Below, one piece after another: positions 37,640 to 47,375 of a DNA stretch of 64,000 bases. Where the stretch lies: assembly GCF_013337045.2 (NCBI RefSeq), contig NZ_CP118259.1, positions 496,001 to 560,000 of the forward strand, given 5' to 3'. Every line of letters starts with the position of its first letter. Positions within the stretch are counted from its first letter, which is position 1. The notes under the pieces are model-generated. The model had not been told where the DNA came from. It ran no database searches and saw only the letters and a program-made list of their open reading frames with translations. The stretch comes from Agrobacterium vitis. Its GTDB lineage: Bacteria > Pseudomonadota > Alphaproteobacteria > Rhizobiales > Rhizobiaceae. A program made the translations under genes and the position numbers.

Positions 37640-39037
37640 TTAAGCACCAGCGCGCGAATGAGCGGAGATGAATGCCTCCACCACGTCGAGCTCGCCAGCA
37701 AGGACGTCGAAACGCTCCTCCCTATCCATCAGATCAGCAAGCCACGTCGGAAGCGCGGGGTCAATACCCGACGCCGATTTTACCGCCGCCGGAAATTTGG
37801 CGGGATGGGCTGTGGCCAGTGTCACCATCGGGCTTTGCGGCTTTTCGAATTTCGATGCGACCACCACGCCGCAAGCCGTATGGGGATCAAGCAGATAGCC
37901 GGTTTCAGCCAAAGTGGTGGCGATGGTCTTGGCCACCTCCGTTTCCGAGGCGCGTCCGGCCCGGAAGAGTTTCCGGATGGTTTTGAGCGTGTCCGGCTTG
38001 ATTTCGAAAGCGCCGGATTGCTTCAATCCAGCCATCTGCGAACGGATCTCGCCGGCATTGCGGCCGCTGGCTTCAAACAGCAGGCGCTCGAAATTCGAGG
38101 AGATCTGAATATCCATCGACGGCGAGGTGGTGGCCATCACACCGCGCATCTCGTAGCGCCCGGTTTTCAGCGTGCGGGCCAGAATGTCGTTGTCATTGGT
38201 GGCAATCACCAGCTTGTCGATGGGCAGGCCCATTTCGCGCGCCACATAGCCTGCGAAAATATCGCCGAAATTGCCTGTTGGGACAGTGAAGGAAATCTTG
38301 CGGTCCGGTCCCCCCAGCGAAAGGGCGGCGGTGAAATAATAGACCACCTGGGCCATGATTCGCGCCCAGTTGATTGAATTGACGCCGGATAGCTGCACCT
38401 TGTCACGAAAGGCGACATGGTTGAACATCGCTTTGACCAGATCCTGACAATCGTCGAAATTGCCCTCGATGGCCACCGCCCGGACATTCCCAGCCTTGGA
38501 TGTGGTCATCTGCCGCTGCTGCACCGGCGAGACCTTGCCCTTGGGAAACAGGATGAACATGTCGATATTATCAAGCCCGGCAAAGGCATCGATGGCCGCG
38601 CCGCCCGTGTCGCCCGAGGTGGCGCCGACAATGGTGGCGCGCTGTCCGCGCTCGCGCAGAACGTGATCCATCAGCCGGCCAAGCAATTGCATGGCGACAT
38701 CTTTGAAGGCCAGGGTCGTGCCGTGGAACAGTTCAAGAATATAGGAATTCGGCCCGGTCTGCACCAAAGGCGCGACAGCAGGATGGCGGAAGGTGGCATA
38801 GGCGTCATGGATCATCGCCTGAAGGGCATCATCCTTGATTTCGCCGTCCACGAAGGGTTTCAGCACCGCGAACGCGACCTCCTGATAGGTCTTGCCGCGC
38901 AGCGCCCGGATGTCGCGCTTGCGCATTCTCGGCCATTCGCGGGGCAGGTAAAGGCCACCGTCACGGGCGAGGCCTGCCAGAAGCGCGTCGCAAAAATTGA
39001 GAGCGGGCGCCTCGCCGCGAGTGGAAATAAAGTCCAT
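37640..39037 (-). CDS. thrC: Threonine synthase
   Basis: 465 residues, full length. The PLP lysine is K112 in TTLAFKDVAMQLLG and the phosphate-binding glycine stretch is VPTGNFGDIFAGYVARE. It converts O-phosphohomoserine to threonine; its partner thrB is at 23.8 kb. The M16 peptidase and GNAT genes follow on the same strand. The 248-base gap upstream (39038-39285) contains its promoter and that of the divergent lipoprotein gene. Confidence 0.96.
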   Translation of the reverse strand: MDFISTRGEAPALNFCDALLAGLARDGGLYLPREWPRMRKRDIRALRGKTYQEVAFAVLKPFVDGEIKDDALQAMIHDAYATFRHPAVAPLVQTGPNSYILELFHGTTLAFKDVAMQLLGRLMDHVLRERGQRATIVGATSGDTGGAAIDAFAGLDNIDMFILFPKGKVSPVQQRQMTTSKAGNVRAVAIEGNFDDCQDLVKAMFNHVAFRDKVQLSGVNSINWARIMAQVVYYFTAALSLGGPDRKISFTVPTGNFGDIFAGYVAREMGLPIDKLVIATNDNDILARTLKTGRYEMRGVMATTSPSMDIQISSNFERLLFEASGRNAGEIRSQMAGLKQSGAFEIKPDTLKTIRKLFRAGRASETEVAKTIATTLAETGYLLDPHTACGVVVASKFEKPQSPMVTLATAHPAKFPAAVKSASGIDPALPTWLADLMDREERFDVLAGELDVVEAFISAHSRAGA

Positions 39038-39285
39038 GCCAGTATCCTCGGTCTAAAGGTCACGCCCGGTCGAAAGTTTGATGGCCGCCACAATGATGCA
39101 GACTCTTGCTGATGCCTTGCTGAAAATTGCAACAAAGCACGTGCTAGCTGATCGATTTTTTGCCACGCCGCTGGTATAGACCATCGCCAACCGATAAGGA
39201 AAGGCTGATTACGGGAGATTTTCCTGTTTCCAGACCGCATTTTCCACGCGGTGAGACGAAGTCATGATGCAGAAGGTGTGACCCG

Positions 39286-39954
39286 GTGTTTCAATCTATA
39301 ATGCGCGGCTCGTCCGCCTCATCTCAGGTTAATAAGTCGGCTCTGGTCATTGTTCCAGTCCTGGCCGTTTTTCTGGCCGGTTGCAATACCAGCGGCTCCG
39401 GGGCCGGTTCCAGTTCCGGCGCCAGTGGAGGCAGCCTGTTCAGCTCCAATGCCACAACATCGGTCTCCGGTGCGGCAACGGCGAGCGCCCCGGCAGCGTC
39501 TTCTGGTGCCGTGGTTCAAGCCGTCTGCCCGAAGATCTCCCTGCGCGACGGCACATCCTACTATCGCACCTATGCGAAGTCGGGTTCCAAGGACCCACAG
39601 GACGTTGTGTTCCAGGCCTCGCTTGCCGAAACCACCCGCGCCTGCACCCAGTCCGACACCACGCTGACCGTCAAGGTCCAGGTGGCGGGACGGCTGGTCG
39701 CCGGGCCTCAAGGCCATGCCGGATCGATCAACATGCCGATCCGGGTTGCCGTCGTCGATGGCGATACGGTGGTATCCTCGGAACTGGTGCCTTTTACCGC
39801 CAGCCTCGCCAGTGCCGATCAGCCAGCCCAGTTCCTGTTTAGCCGCGATATCACCATGGCTGCCAATGCCACGGCGGCGACGCAGATCTTTGTCGGCTTC
39901 GATGAAGGTCCGGCTAATGCCGCGGGCAAGCCATCCGGCAAAAAGCGTAAATAA
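39286..39954 (+). CDS. Putative lipoprotein of unknown function
   Basis: 222 residues from GTG 39286 (AGAAGG nine bases upstream; ATG 39301 is the alternative). A basic N-terminus and hydrophobic helix lead to a lipobox FLAGC, so C33 is the predicted lipidated cysteine. A Ser/Gly/Ala-rich linker (about 34-75) precedes a domain with two cysteines (AVCPKISLRDGTSYYRTY and TRACTQSD) that looks like a beta-sandwich. Similar lipoproteins are common in Rhizobiaceae but without a known role. It ends with a clear terminator. Confidence 0.82.
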   Translation: MFQSIMRGSSASSQVNKSALVIVPVLAVFLAGCNTSGSGAGSSSGASGGSLFSSNATTSVSGAATASAPAASSGAVVQAVCPKISLRDGTSYYRTYAKSGSKDPQDVVFQASLAETTRACTQSDTTLTVKVQVAGRLVAGPQGHAGSINMPIRVAVVDGDTVVSSELVPFTASLASADQPAQFLFSRDITMAANATAATQIFVGFDEGPANAAGKPSGKKRK

Positions 39955-39969
39955 GCCTCTCGGGCATAC

Positions 39970-40010
39970 CAGCGCCGCGCCAGATATAGCGCACGGCGCT
40001 GTCGCTTTTT
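39970..40010 (+). terminator. Rho-independent terminator after the lipoprotein gene
   Basis: CAGCGCCG (39970-39977) pairs with CGGCGCTG (39994-40001); inner CGC/GCG bases also pair. The stem is followed by TCGCTTTTT. Confidence 0.85.
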
Positions 40011-40021
40011 CTTGTGTGTTG

Positions 40022-40066
40022 AGCATTTCAGCAGAAGTGCGAAGCGGTTTTGTGTTCGCAAATACG
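40022..40066. repeat. Degenerate copy of the GCATTTCC-family palindrome
   Basis: It begins GCATTTCAGCAGAAGTGCG and ends in TTCGCAAATAC, paralleling the 15306 copy base by base with mismatches. Both are followed by a similar CGT(T)AAAAACAA tail, which shows the unit extends beyond the palindrome. Confidence 0.5.
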
Positions 40067-40133
40067 TAAAAACAAAGATGCAGCACGCTCGTCATGTTTC
40101 CATGAGTAGCGGCGCGGCAATGGTAGGTCCGGC

Positions 40134-41060
40134 ATGAGGGTCACGGTCATTCGCAATCCTGTGGCGGGCGGTGCTCATACATGGCCTGCCACGGCTCGTG
40201 CCCTTGCGGAGATTTTTCCCGGCTATTCGCTGGTCGAAACCGTCAAGGGCATGACGGGCTCCCAGGTGCGCGCCGCTGTCACGCCCGAAACCGATCTGGT
40301 TCTGGTGGTGGGCGGCGATGGCACGGTTGGTCAGGCCGTGGATGGGCTGCTGACGTCGCTTTGTCCACAAACCGCCTTTGCGTTCCTGCCGGGTGGCACG
40401 GGCGCGGATTTTTCCCGCAATTTCGATTGGCCCGCGACCACTGAGCGCCAATTGCAGGCGATTGCGACGGCTACCCCGCGCCGCATCGATGTCGGTGTTC
40501 TGCAAAGCCGTTTGGGCAGTGGCGAGGTCCATTCCACGCATTTCATCAATGTCGCCAGTACCGGCGTGTCGGGCGAGATCGTCGCGGCGATCGAGGCAAG
40601 CCGTGGACCCTCGCGTCTGCCGGCTTTTCTGCGCTACCGGCTGATGTCATTGGTGCGCATCGCTCGTTACAAGGGCGCGGCCCTGCGTATTTCGGTGGAT
40701 GGAAGGCGCGTTTATGACGGCGCGGTTCTTGTGGCCGCCGTTACCAATGGCAGCTGGTTTGGCGCCGGTGTGCGCGCCGCGCCGCAGGCTTTGCTGGACG
40801 ATGGCCAGCTCGATCTGGTCTTTGCACGCCATTGCGGCGCCATTGGCAATCTGAAGATCTTTGCCGCTTTCGCTAATGGCAGTCCGGCGAATTCGTCCGC
40901 GATCAAGACCCATCGCGGCCAGGTGATCGACATCGAGCCGCAGGGCAAGATCCCCATGGCCGAGGCCGATGGCGAAGTGATCAGGCCCGGCGCATTGCGC
41001 TTCAGCATTTTGCCGCAGGCGCTCACAGTTCGCCTTCCACCCGCTGTGGCGCCTGGGTGA
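40134..41060 (+). CDS. Diacylglycerol kinase family (DagK-type) lipid kinase
   Basis: 308 residues. The nucleotide-binding motif GGDGT (60-64) and PGGTGADFSRN (about 85-95) are those of the DAGK/sphingosine-kinase catalytic fold. The C-terminal domain includes NGSWFGAGVRAAPQALLDDGQLDLVF, typical of bacterial YegS/BmrU-like kinases. The likely reaction is ATP-dependent phosphorylation of a lipid hydroxyl such as diacylglycerol. No signal peptide; it probably acts at the inner face of the membrane. Specificity is open. Confidence 0.9.
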   Translation: MRVTVIRNPVAGGAHTWPATARALAEIFPGYSLVETVKGMTGSQVRAAVTPETDLVLVVGGDGTVGQAVDGLLTSLCPQTAFAFLPGGTGADFSRNFDWPATTERQLQAIATATPRRIDVGVLQSRLGSGEVHSTHFINVASTGVSGEIVAAIEASRGPSRLPAFLRYRLMSLVRIARYKGAALRISVDGRRVYDGAVLVAAVTNGSWFGAGVRAAPQALLDDGQLDLVFARHCGAIGNLKIFAAFANGSPANSSAIKTHRGQVIDIEPQGKIPMAEADGEVIRPGALRFSILPQALTVRLPPAVAPG

Positions 41061-41098
41061 ATGAGCGCTGACGCTCTCCAAAAACCTGGAAACAAACT

Positions 41099-41788
41099 CT
41101 AGATCACATGGTCCCATTCGGCCATGGCGGCAATCACGGCTGGCAGGTCCATCATCCGGGCGATCACGGTTTCCGCACCGGCTTCAGTCAGGCGGTCGGC
41201 ATGGGAGGGATAGGTGTGGGAGGCGCCGGTAAAGCCGACAACCCGCATTCCTGCGGCGCGGGCGGCATGGATGCCATGCACGCTGTCTTCCACCACCACG
41301 CAATTTTGCGGCTTGACGTTGAACTGGGCGGCGCCATGCAGATAGATATCCGGCTTCGGCTTGACGCGCTCAGCGCCGAGATCCTTGGCAGAATAGACAT
41401 GCGGCGCGAAAAATTCCTTGAGGCCAACCTTGGTCAGCATCATGTCCAGCCGCTGCGACGAGGAATTGGAGCAAATGCAGCGCGGCCCCTGGAGACGGGA
41501 CAGCGCATAGGTGACGCCCTCCACCAGCTTGACCTCGCGGGCCAGCCGCTGGTCCAGCAGGGCTTCCGACTTGTCGATCAGGCTGGCCGAGAGCGGAATA
41601 TCCACTTCCTTTTCGATGGTCATCAGGATGTTTTTCCAGGTCATACCGGAAAAACGCTCGCCCATTTCCTCGACTGAAATCGGATAGCCTGCCTCGGTCA
41701 GCAGCTTGGACTCCACCTTGGCGGCAATGATTTCGGAATCGACGAGCACGCCGTCACAATCGAAAAGGGTGAGGTCGAAGCCAGCCAT
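41099..41788 (-). CDS. HAD superfamily phosphatase (class IA)
   Basis: 229 residues if started at ATG 41788 (MAGFDLTLF), ten bases after AGGA; ATGs 6 and 9 bases upstream are alternatives. Motif I is FDCDGVLVDSE (D10, D12), motif II CSNSSS, motif III VKPKPDIYL, motif IV VVEDSVHGI. The helical cap fits a sugar-phosphate phosphatase or phosphoglycolate-phosphatase-like enzyme. It stands alone, converging with the lipid kinase gene and divergent from the GntR regulator. Confidence 0.88.
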   Translation of the reverse strand: MAGFDLTLFDCDGVLVDSEIIAAKVESKLLTEAGYPISVEEMGERFSGMTWKNILMTIEKEVDIPLSASLIDKSEALLDQRLAREVKLVEGVTYALSRLQGPRCICSNSSSQRLDMMLTKVGLKEFFAPHVYSAKDLGAERVKPKPDIYLHGAAQFNVKPQNCVVVEDSVHGIHAARAAGMRVVGFTGASHTYPSHADRLTEAGAETVIARMMDLPAVIAAMAEWDHVI

Positions 41789-41942
41789 GCTCATCATATC
41801 CTGTTGTCGGGGGAAATGCCTGACTACACGATAAGGCGGTAAAGAACAATTGCGCAGATCTGCCGAATGTTCATGGCCCAGATGTTCAGGGCAGATCTGC
41901 GTCTCTCTCGACAAATTTGCCCCTTACGCCTAATCAGAAGAC

Positions 41943-42611
41943 ATGAGCAAAGCCAAGGACGACACTATAGCCGCGAGGATTGCCCGCGTATTGGCGCAAC
42001 GCATCGTGCATGGAGAATTACAGCCCGGCATAAGGCTGGCACAGGACCATATTGCCGAGGAATTTTCGGTAAGCCAGGTGCCGGTGCGGGAGGCCTTCCG
42101 GCGTCTGGAGGCGCAGGGCCTGGTCGTCAGTCTGCCGCGCCGCGGGGTCCGGGTGGCGAGTTTCGATCTGAAACAGGTGCGCGAAGTGGCGGAAATGCGC
42201 GCCGCACTTGAAGTGCTGGCGCTGAAGCATGCCGCTCCGCATCTGACGCCCGCGCTGCTGGACGAAGCGGAAGCCGCGACCTGCGCCTGCGACCACGCCG
42301 ACAATGTCGAGGACTGGGAGGCGGCCAATCGACGCTTTCACCGGCTGATCGTTTCCACCTGCGATATGCCGCGCCTGCTGACCGCCATCGATGACCTTCA
42401 TGCGGTCAGCGCTCATTTCCTGCTGGCAGGCTGGCAAAGTGGCTGGGAGCGCCGCACCGATCACGACCATCGCGCCATCCTGGATGCCTTGCGCCGCAAC
42501 GCCGTTGGTGAGGCGACAGCCATCCTGGAACGGCATGTGCAATGGATTGGCCGGGCGCCCGCGCCGCGTCGCGGCGAGCCGCAGCCGGAGCGATTTGCGA
42601 TTGTCGGATGA
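41943..42611 (+). CDS. GntR family transcriptional regulator (FadR/FCD subfamily)
   Basis: 222 residues. The N-terminal winged helix shows IARVLAQRIVHGELQPGIRLAQDHIAEEFSVSQVPVREAFRRLEAQGLV. The C-terminal all-helical FCD domain has REVAEMRAALEVLALKHA and histidines (HRLIVSTCD, HDHRAI, ILERHVQ) that in the family bind a metal and a carboxylate ligand. Such proteins control catabolic genes in response to organic acids. No obvious target operon is next to it, apart from the DUF1284 gene downstream. Confidence 0.88.
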   Translation: MSKAKDDTIAARIARVLAQRIVHGELQPGIRLAQDHIAEEFSVSQVPVREAFRRLEAQGLVVSLPRRGVRVASFDLKQVREVAEMRAALEVLALKHAAPHLTPALLDEAEAATCACDHADNVEDWEAANRRFHRLIVSTCDMPRLLTAIDDLHAVSAHFLLAGWQSGWERRTDHDHRAILDALRRNAVGEATAILERHVQWIGRAPAPRRGEPQPERFAIVG

Positions 42612-42716
42612 TGAGGCGTGAGCGCGCAAAAACGATCGGTAAAAATGACAAGCCTGTTGATCAGGCGGAAAAGCCCGGCGCAACCTATAAAGCCCAACGA
42701 ATGAAGGATTAATGCC

Positions 42717-43148
42717 ATGACGGTGCGGTTGCGCGGCCATCATCTGCTCTGCATGCTGACCTTTGTCGGCGAAGGCTATACTGCCGATTTCGTCGCCAAT
42801 TATCACCGCGTCGCTGCGCGGTTGACCGAGGGCGAAACCATTGAGATCGTCGATGGCCCCGATGATCTCTGTCAGCCCTTAACCCATTCGCAAACGGCTC
42901 ATTGTTTTCGTGACAGCGTGCTGGAACGCGACCGGAAAGCCAAGGATGCCGTGGCTCAGTTGCTGTCTCGCCCGGTGGTGACCGGCACAATCATCACCCC
43001 GGATGCCCCCCTTTTGGCGCGGCTGCGGGCCGCCTTTGCCACGGGCTCGGTGCGGTCTGCCTGTCATGACTGCGAATGGTCGTCGCTCTGCGATGGCATC
43101 GCGGCTGAGGGCTATAGCGGAGCGCTGGTGAATCCGCCCGCAGCTTGA
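42717..43148 (+). CDS. DUF1284 domain protein
   Basis: 143 residues. The N-terminal RLRGHHLLCMLTFVGEGYT is the DUF1284 signature. Six cysteines are C12, C52, C63 and a cluster C116-X2-C119-X5-C125 (ACHDCEWSSLC), a pattern that could bind iron-sulfur or zinc. The family has no confirmed function. It follows the GntR regulator by 105 bases, with AAGGATTA ahead of its ATG, and may be under its control. Confidence 0.8.
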   Translation: MTVRLRGHHLLCMLTFVGEGYTADFVANYHRVAARLTEGETIEIVDGPDDLCQPLTHSQTAHCFRDSVLERDRKAKDAVAQLLSRPVVTGTIITPDAPLLARLRAAFATGSVRSACHDCEWSSLCDGIAAEGYSGALVNPPAA

Positions 43149-43264
43149 TCGCTTACCTCGGGATCATCCGTCCTCGAATTCCCTGGGCGTTGAGACCCGA
43201 CAAGAGGCAATCTGGCTGGCGTCATGAAATTGCATGGAAATTTAAGCTCACCGTTCAGCATTTG

Positions 43265-44466
<1,202 letters not shown>

Positions 44467-44578
44467 GCTTATCGTGCCAGGTCGGCGCAGTGTCTGCCAC
44501 CGTCACGATTTCTTAATCATCGACGCCGATGCTGATTGTCTTCGTCGGTTTTTGTATTCAGTCCCGATGAAAGTGACG

Positions 44579-44607
44579 ATGCCCGGCCCGGTCTCCGCGC
44601 CGGGCAT
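44579..44607 (+). terminator. Hairpin terminator candidate after ccrM
   Basis: ATGCCCGG (44579-44586) pairs with CCGGGCAT (44600-44607), followed by TTCGGTCTT. It lies 113 bases after the ccrM stop; a weaker stem before GGTTTTTG at about 44525-44554 might add to termination. The remaining gap to 44760 is AT-rich and holds the promoter of the next gene. Confidence 0.5.
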
Positions 44608-44760
44608 TTCGGTCTTGCGTCAAGTAGGCAAGTTGTAATTTTTATGATGGGTCTAGTTTATGGTATCTTCAAGTTGCAGGTGTGCAGCTAATATAAATTA
44701 GATATCTAGTTATAAGCACTTAGCGGTTATTCTCGAAGCACTAAACAGGTTCGGACAAGT

Positions 44761-46659
44761 ATGCCGCTTTATTTCCCGTCTTCATCAGATGGGAGACGGG
44801 TTTTGGCGGCTTTATACAGGCAGGCACTGGAGCAATACGGGGAGGGCGCCTATGAGGCGGCCCTGACAACCGTTTCGCGCCTGTTGCAAGCCGAACGAAG
44901 CAATGCCGAAGCCTATATTCTTGCCGCCACCGTGCATGAACGTCTCGGCAACCGACTTGAGGCCGCCGGACTGTTTGAGCGTGTGATTGCGCTTACACCG
45001 TCGCGCAAACGCGATGTCGCCTTTCGCGCCTGCTCTCACTATCTGGAAACCGGTCGCGACGATCTGGCTCTGCGTGCGTTGCTGGCGCTGCACCGCTATA
45101 TGCCTGACGATGTCGATGCCAATCATTCGATTTGCAGCCTTTACCGCGAGGCGGGCCGCTATCCGGACGCGTTGCCCTATGCGCTCAAGCTGGTGACGAT
45201 TGGCCGCGATTTCGACAATTGGCTGAATGCAGGCATGGTGCTGCTGGGGGCCGGTCAGGCAGAGAAAGCCTTTGTCGTGCTGAAGGCAGCCTACGAGGCC
45301 CGCCCGACAGAACGGCTGGCGCTGACGGAATTGTTCTGGTGCGCGATGAACCTCTGCGATTTCGATCTGGCCACGCGGCTACAGGGGGAGCTTGAGGCGG
45401 CCTATGCGGCGGATGGCGCGGTGCTGGACATTCGCGAAAATGTGTTCCGTGCGCTGCAATGGTCTGGCGATGAGGCCTATCATGTGCTGAGTGCGATCCG
45501 GACGGGGGAGAAGCATCGGGGCACGGTTGCTCTGCGACGGCCTTATAAGGCCCGGCCCGGGCAAAGGCTGAGGGTCGGCTATGTCTCGGCGGATTTATAC
45601 CAGCATGCGACGCTGTCGCTTTTGACCGGCGTGATCGAAAACCATGATCGCGACCGTTTTGAGATTTTTGGCATTTGCCATACCGCAGCGAAGAACCGCA
45701 AGGGCATGCTGCGTCAACGTTTCCTTGAGGCCATCGATCACTATGTCGACATTCTAAACTTGGATGATGATCAGGCTGCTGCCGCCATACGGCAGCTTGA
45801 TCTCGACATCCTGATCGATCTCAAGGGATTTACTTTCGAGAACCGGCTGGGGATTTTCTGTCGCCGTCCGGCTCCCGTGCAGGTGGCCTATCTCGGCTTT
45901 CCAGGCAGCGTGGTTGGTGTTGGCATCGATTATGCCATTGCCGATTCCATTGTCGCCCCGCCATCGTCGGACCAGTTCTATGCCGAGAAAATCTTCCGGC
46001 TGCCCAATAGCTACCAGTGCAATGACAATAGCCGCGAAAAGGTGATGCGCGATGGCCCCCGCAGCCTCCACGGCCTGCCGGAGCAGGGTGTGGTGTTCTG
46101 TTCTTTCAATCAAGAGGTGAAAATTCGATATCAAGTGTTCAAAACCTGGATGGAAATCCTGAAATCGGTTGATGGGTCGGTGCTTTGGCTGATTGATATG
46201 CTACCAACGACGCGCGACAATCTTCGCGCCGCAGCCGTCCGGCTAGGCGTGGCGCCGGAGAGATTGATTTTTGCGCCGAAAAAACCGCTCTCGGAGCATT
46301 TGCGTCGGGTGCCTTATGCTGATATCGCCCTTGATACGGGGCCTTGTAACGGCCATACAACAACGGCGGACGCCCTGTGGGCTGGTGTGCCTGTTCTGAC
46401 GTGGAAAGGCACGAATTTTGCCGGCCGCGTCAGCGAAAGTCTTTTGAGTGCCGTTGGCCTGACCGAACTGGTCGCCGACGACCTTACCGAATTCGGCCGC
46501 CTGGCGGTCGAACTGGCGCAGGATGAGGTCCGCCAATCTCACCTGCGCCAGAACCTCCTTCAAGCCCGCGATACCGCGCCGCTGTTTGATACGCCCCGCT
46601 TCACCCGCGATTTCGAGGCGGCGTTGGTGGCGATCTGCGCGGATGCCGCCAAGGGTTGA
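44761..46659 (+). CDS. TPR protein with GT41 (O-GlcNAc-transferase-like) domain, first of two
   Basis: 632 residues. TPR repeats fill about residues 10-245 (for example YEAALTTVSRLLQAERSNAEAYILAATVHERLGNRLEAA). The C-terminal about 370 residues match GT41 glycosyltransferases: LRVGYVSADLYQHA, IDLKGFTFENRLGIFCRRPAPVQVAYLGFPG, and the UDP-sugar region IALDTGPCNGHTTTADALWAGVPVLTWKGTNFAGRVSESLL. Bacterial members glycosylate proteins such as flagellins or adhesins, or act in surface polysaccharide synthesis. A similar protein is encoded 700 bases downstream. Acceptor and sugar are unknown. Confidence 0.87.
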   Translation: MPLYFPSSSDGRRVLAALYRQALEQYGEGAYEAALTTVSRLLQAERSNAEAYILAATVHERLGNRLEAAGLFERVIALTPSRKRDVAFRACSHYLETGRDDLALRALLALHRYMPDDVDANHSICSLYREAGRYPDALPYALKLVTIGRDFDNWLNAGMVLLGAGQAEKAFVVLKAAYEARPTERLALTELFWCAMNLCDFDLATRLQGELEAAYAADGAVLDIRENVFRALQWSGDEAYHVLSAIRTGEKHRGTVALRRPYKARPGQRLRVGYVSADLYQHATLSLLTGVIENHDRDRFEIFGICHTAAKNRKGMLRQRFLEAIDHYVDILNLDDDQAAAAIRQLDLDILIDLKGFTFENRLGIFCRRPAPVQVAYLGFPGSVVGVGIDYAIADSIVAPPSSDQFYAEKIFRLPNSYQCNDNSREKVMRDGPRSLHGLPEQGVVFCSFNQEVKIRYQVFKTWMEILKSVDGSVLWLIDMLPTTRDNLRAAAVRLGVAPERLIFAPKKPLSEHLRRVPYADIALDTGPCNGHTTTADALWAGVPVLTWKGTNFAGRVSESLLSAVGLTELVADDLTEFGRLAVELAQDEVRQSHLRQNLLQARDTAPLFDTPRFTRDFEAALVAICADAAKG

Positions 46660-46741
46660 TCCGGGTAAAATGTTCGGATAAATCGATGCTGTCATGGCCC
46701 TCAACCAGACGCGGTATGAGGCACTGTAGGTCGGGAGGCGT

Positions 46742-47350
46742 ATGATGACCATTGCCACGCTGCAACAATTGGAAGCCATCTATGGCACAGCGAGAGAGAC
46801 GTCGCTTGCCAAGGAAATCGACTATCTCAACGACGATTACGCTGCCTTCGTCAAAGCCTCGCCCTTCATCCTGCTCGCCACGGTCGGCGCAGATGGCACC
46901 GATTGCTCGCCCAAGGGCGATGCGCCAGGCTTCGTGGCGATCCTTGACCGCAAAACAGTTGCTATCCCCGACCGTCCCGGCAACAACCGTATCGATAACC
47001 TGAAGAACATCATCGAAGACGGCCGGGCCTCCATGCTGTTTCTCATCCCCGGTGTCGGTGAAACACTGAGGGTCAATGGCCGGGCCACGATCAGTGCCGA
47101 TCCTGACCTGCTGGCCCGTTTTGCCGTCGATGGAAAACTGCCAAAAACCGTGATCCTTCTCGCAATCGACACCGTCTATTTCCACTGCGCCAAGTCCATT
47201 CTTCGCTCAAATCTCTGGGACGCCTCCCGCCATGTAGAGCGCTCCACCCTGCCATCACCCGGCCAGATGCTGAAAAACATCGTCAACGGCTTCGATGGCG
47301 AAGCCTATGACAAGGAGTTGCCGGAGCGGTCGAGGAAAAACCTGTATTGA
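46742..47350 (+). CDS. Pyridoxamine-5'-phosphate-oxidase-family flavoprotein
   Basis: 202 residues from ATG 46742 (a second ATG follows at once; GGGAGGCGT upstream). The split-barrel flavin-binding fold is suggested by PFILLATVGADGTDCSPKGDAPGFVAILDRKTVAIPDRPGNNRIDNLKNI and GETLRVNGRATIS. It resembles the MSMEG_1061-type FMN-dependent subfamily, which probably use F420 or FMN, not true PdxH. It is placed between two GT41 genes on the same strand; whether it has a shared role with them is unclear. Confidence 0.82.
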   Translation: MMTIATLQQLEAIYGTARETSLAKEIDYLNDDYAAFVKASPFILLATVGADGTDCSPKGDAPGFVAILDRKTVAIPDRPGNNRIDNLKNIIEDGRASMLFLIPGVGETLRVNGRATISADPDLLARFAVDGKLPKTVILLAIDTVYFHCAKSILRSNLWDASRHVERSTLPSPGQMLKNIVNGFDGEAYDKELPERSRKNLY

Positions 47351-47375
47351 TCCTCGGTAGAATGTCCGGAACATC

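Noticed and set aside
44467-44760. AT-rich gap before the first GT41 gene checked for an RNA gene
   Set aside because: No tRNA cloverleaf or known RNA motif was recognised; only terminator-like hairpins and an AT-rich promoter-like stretch.
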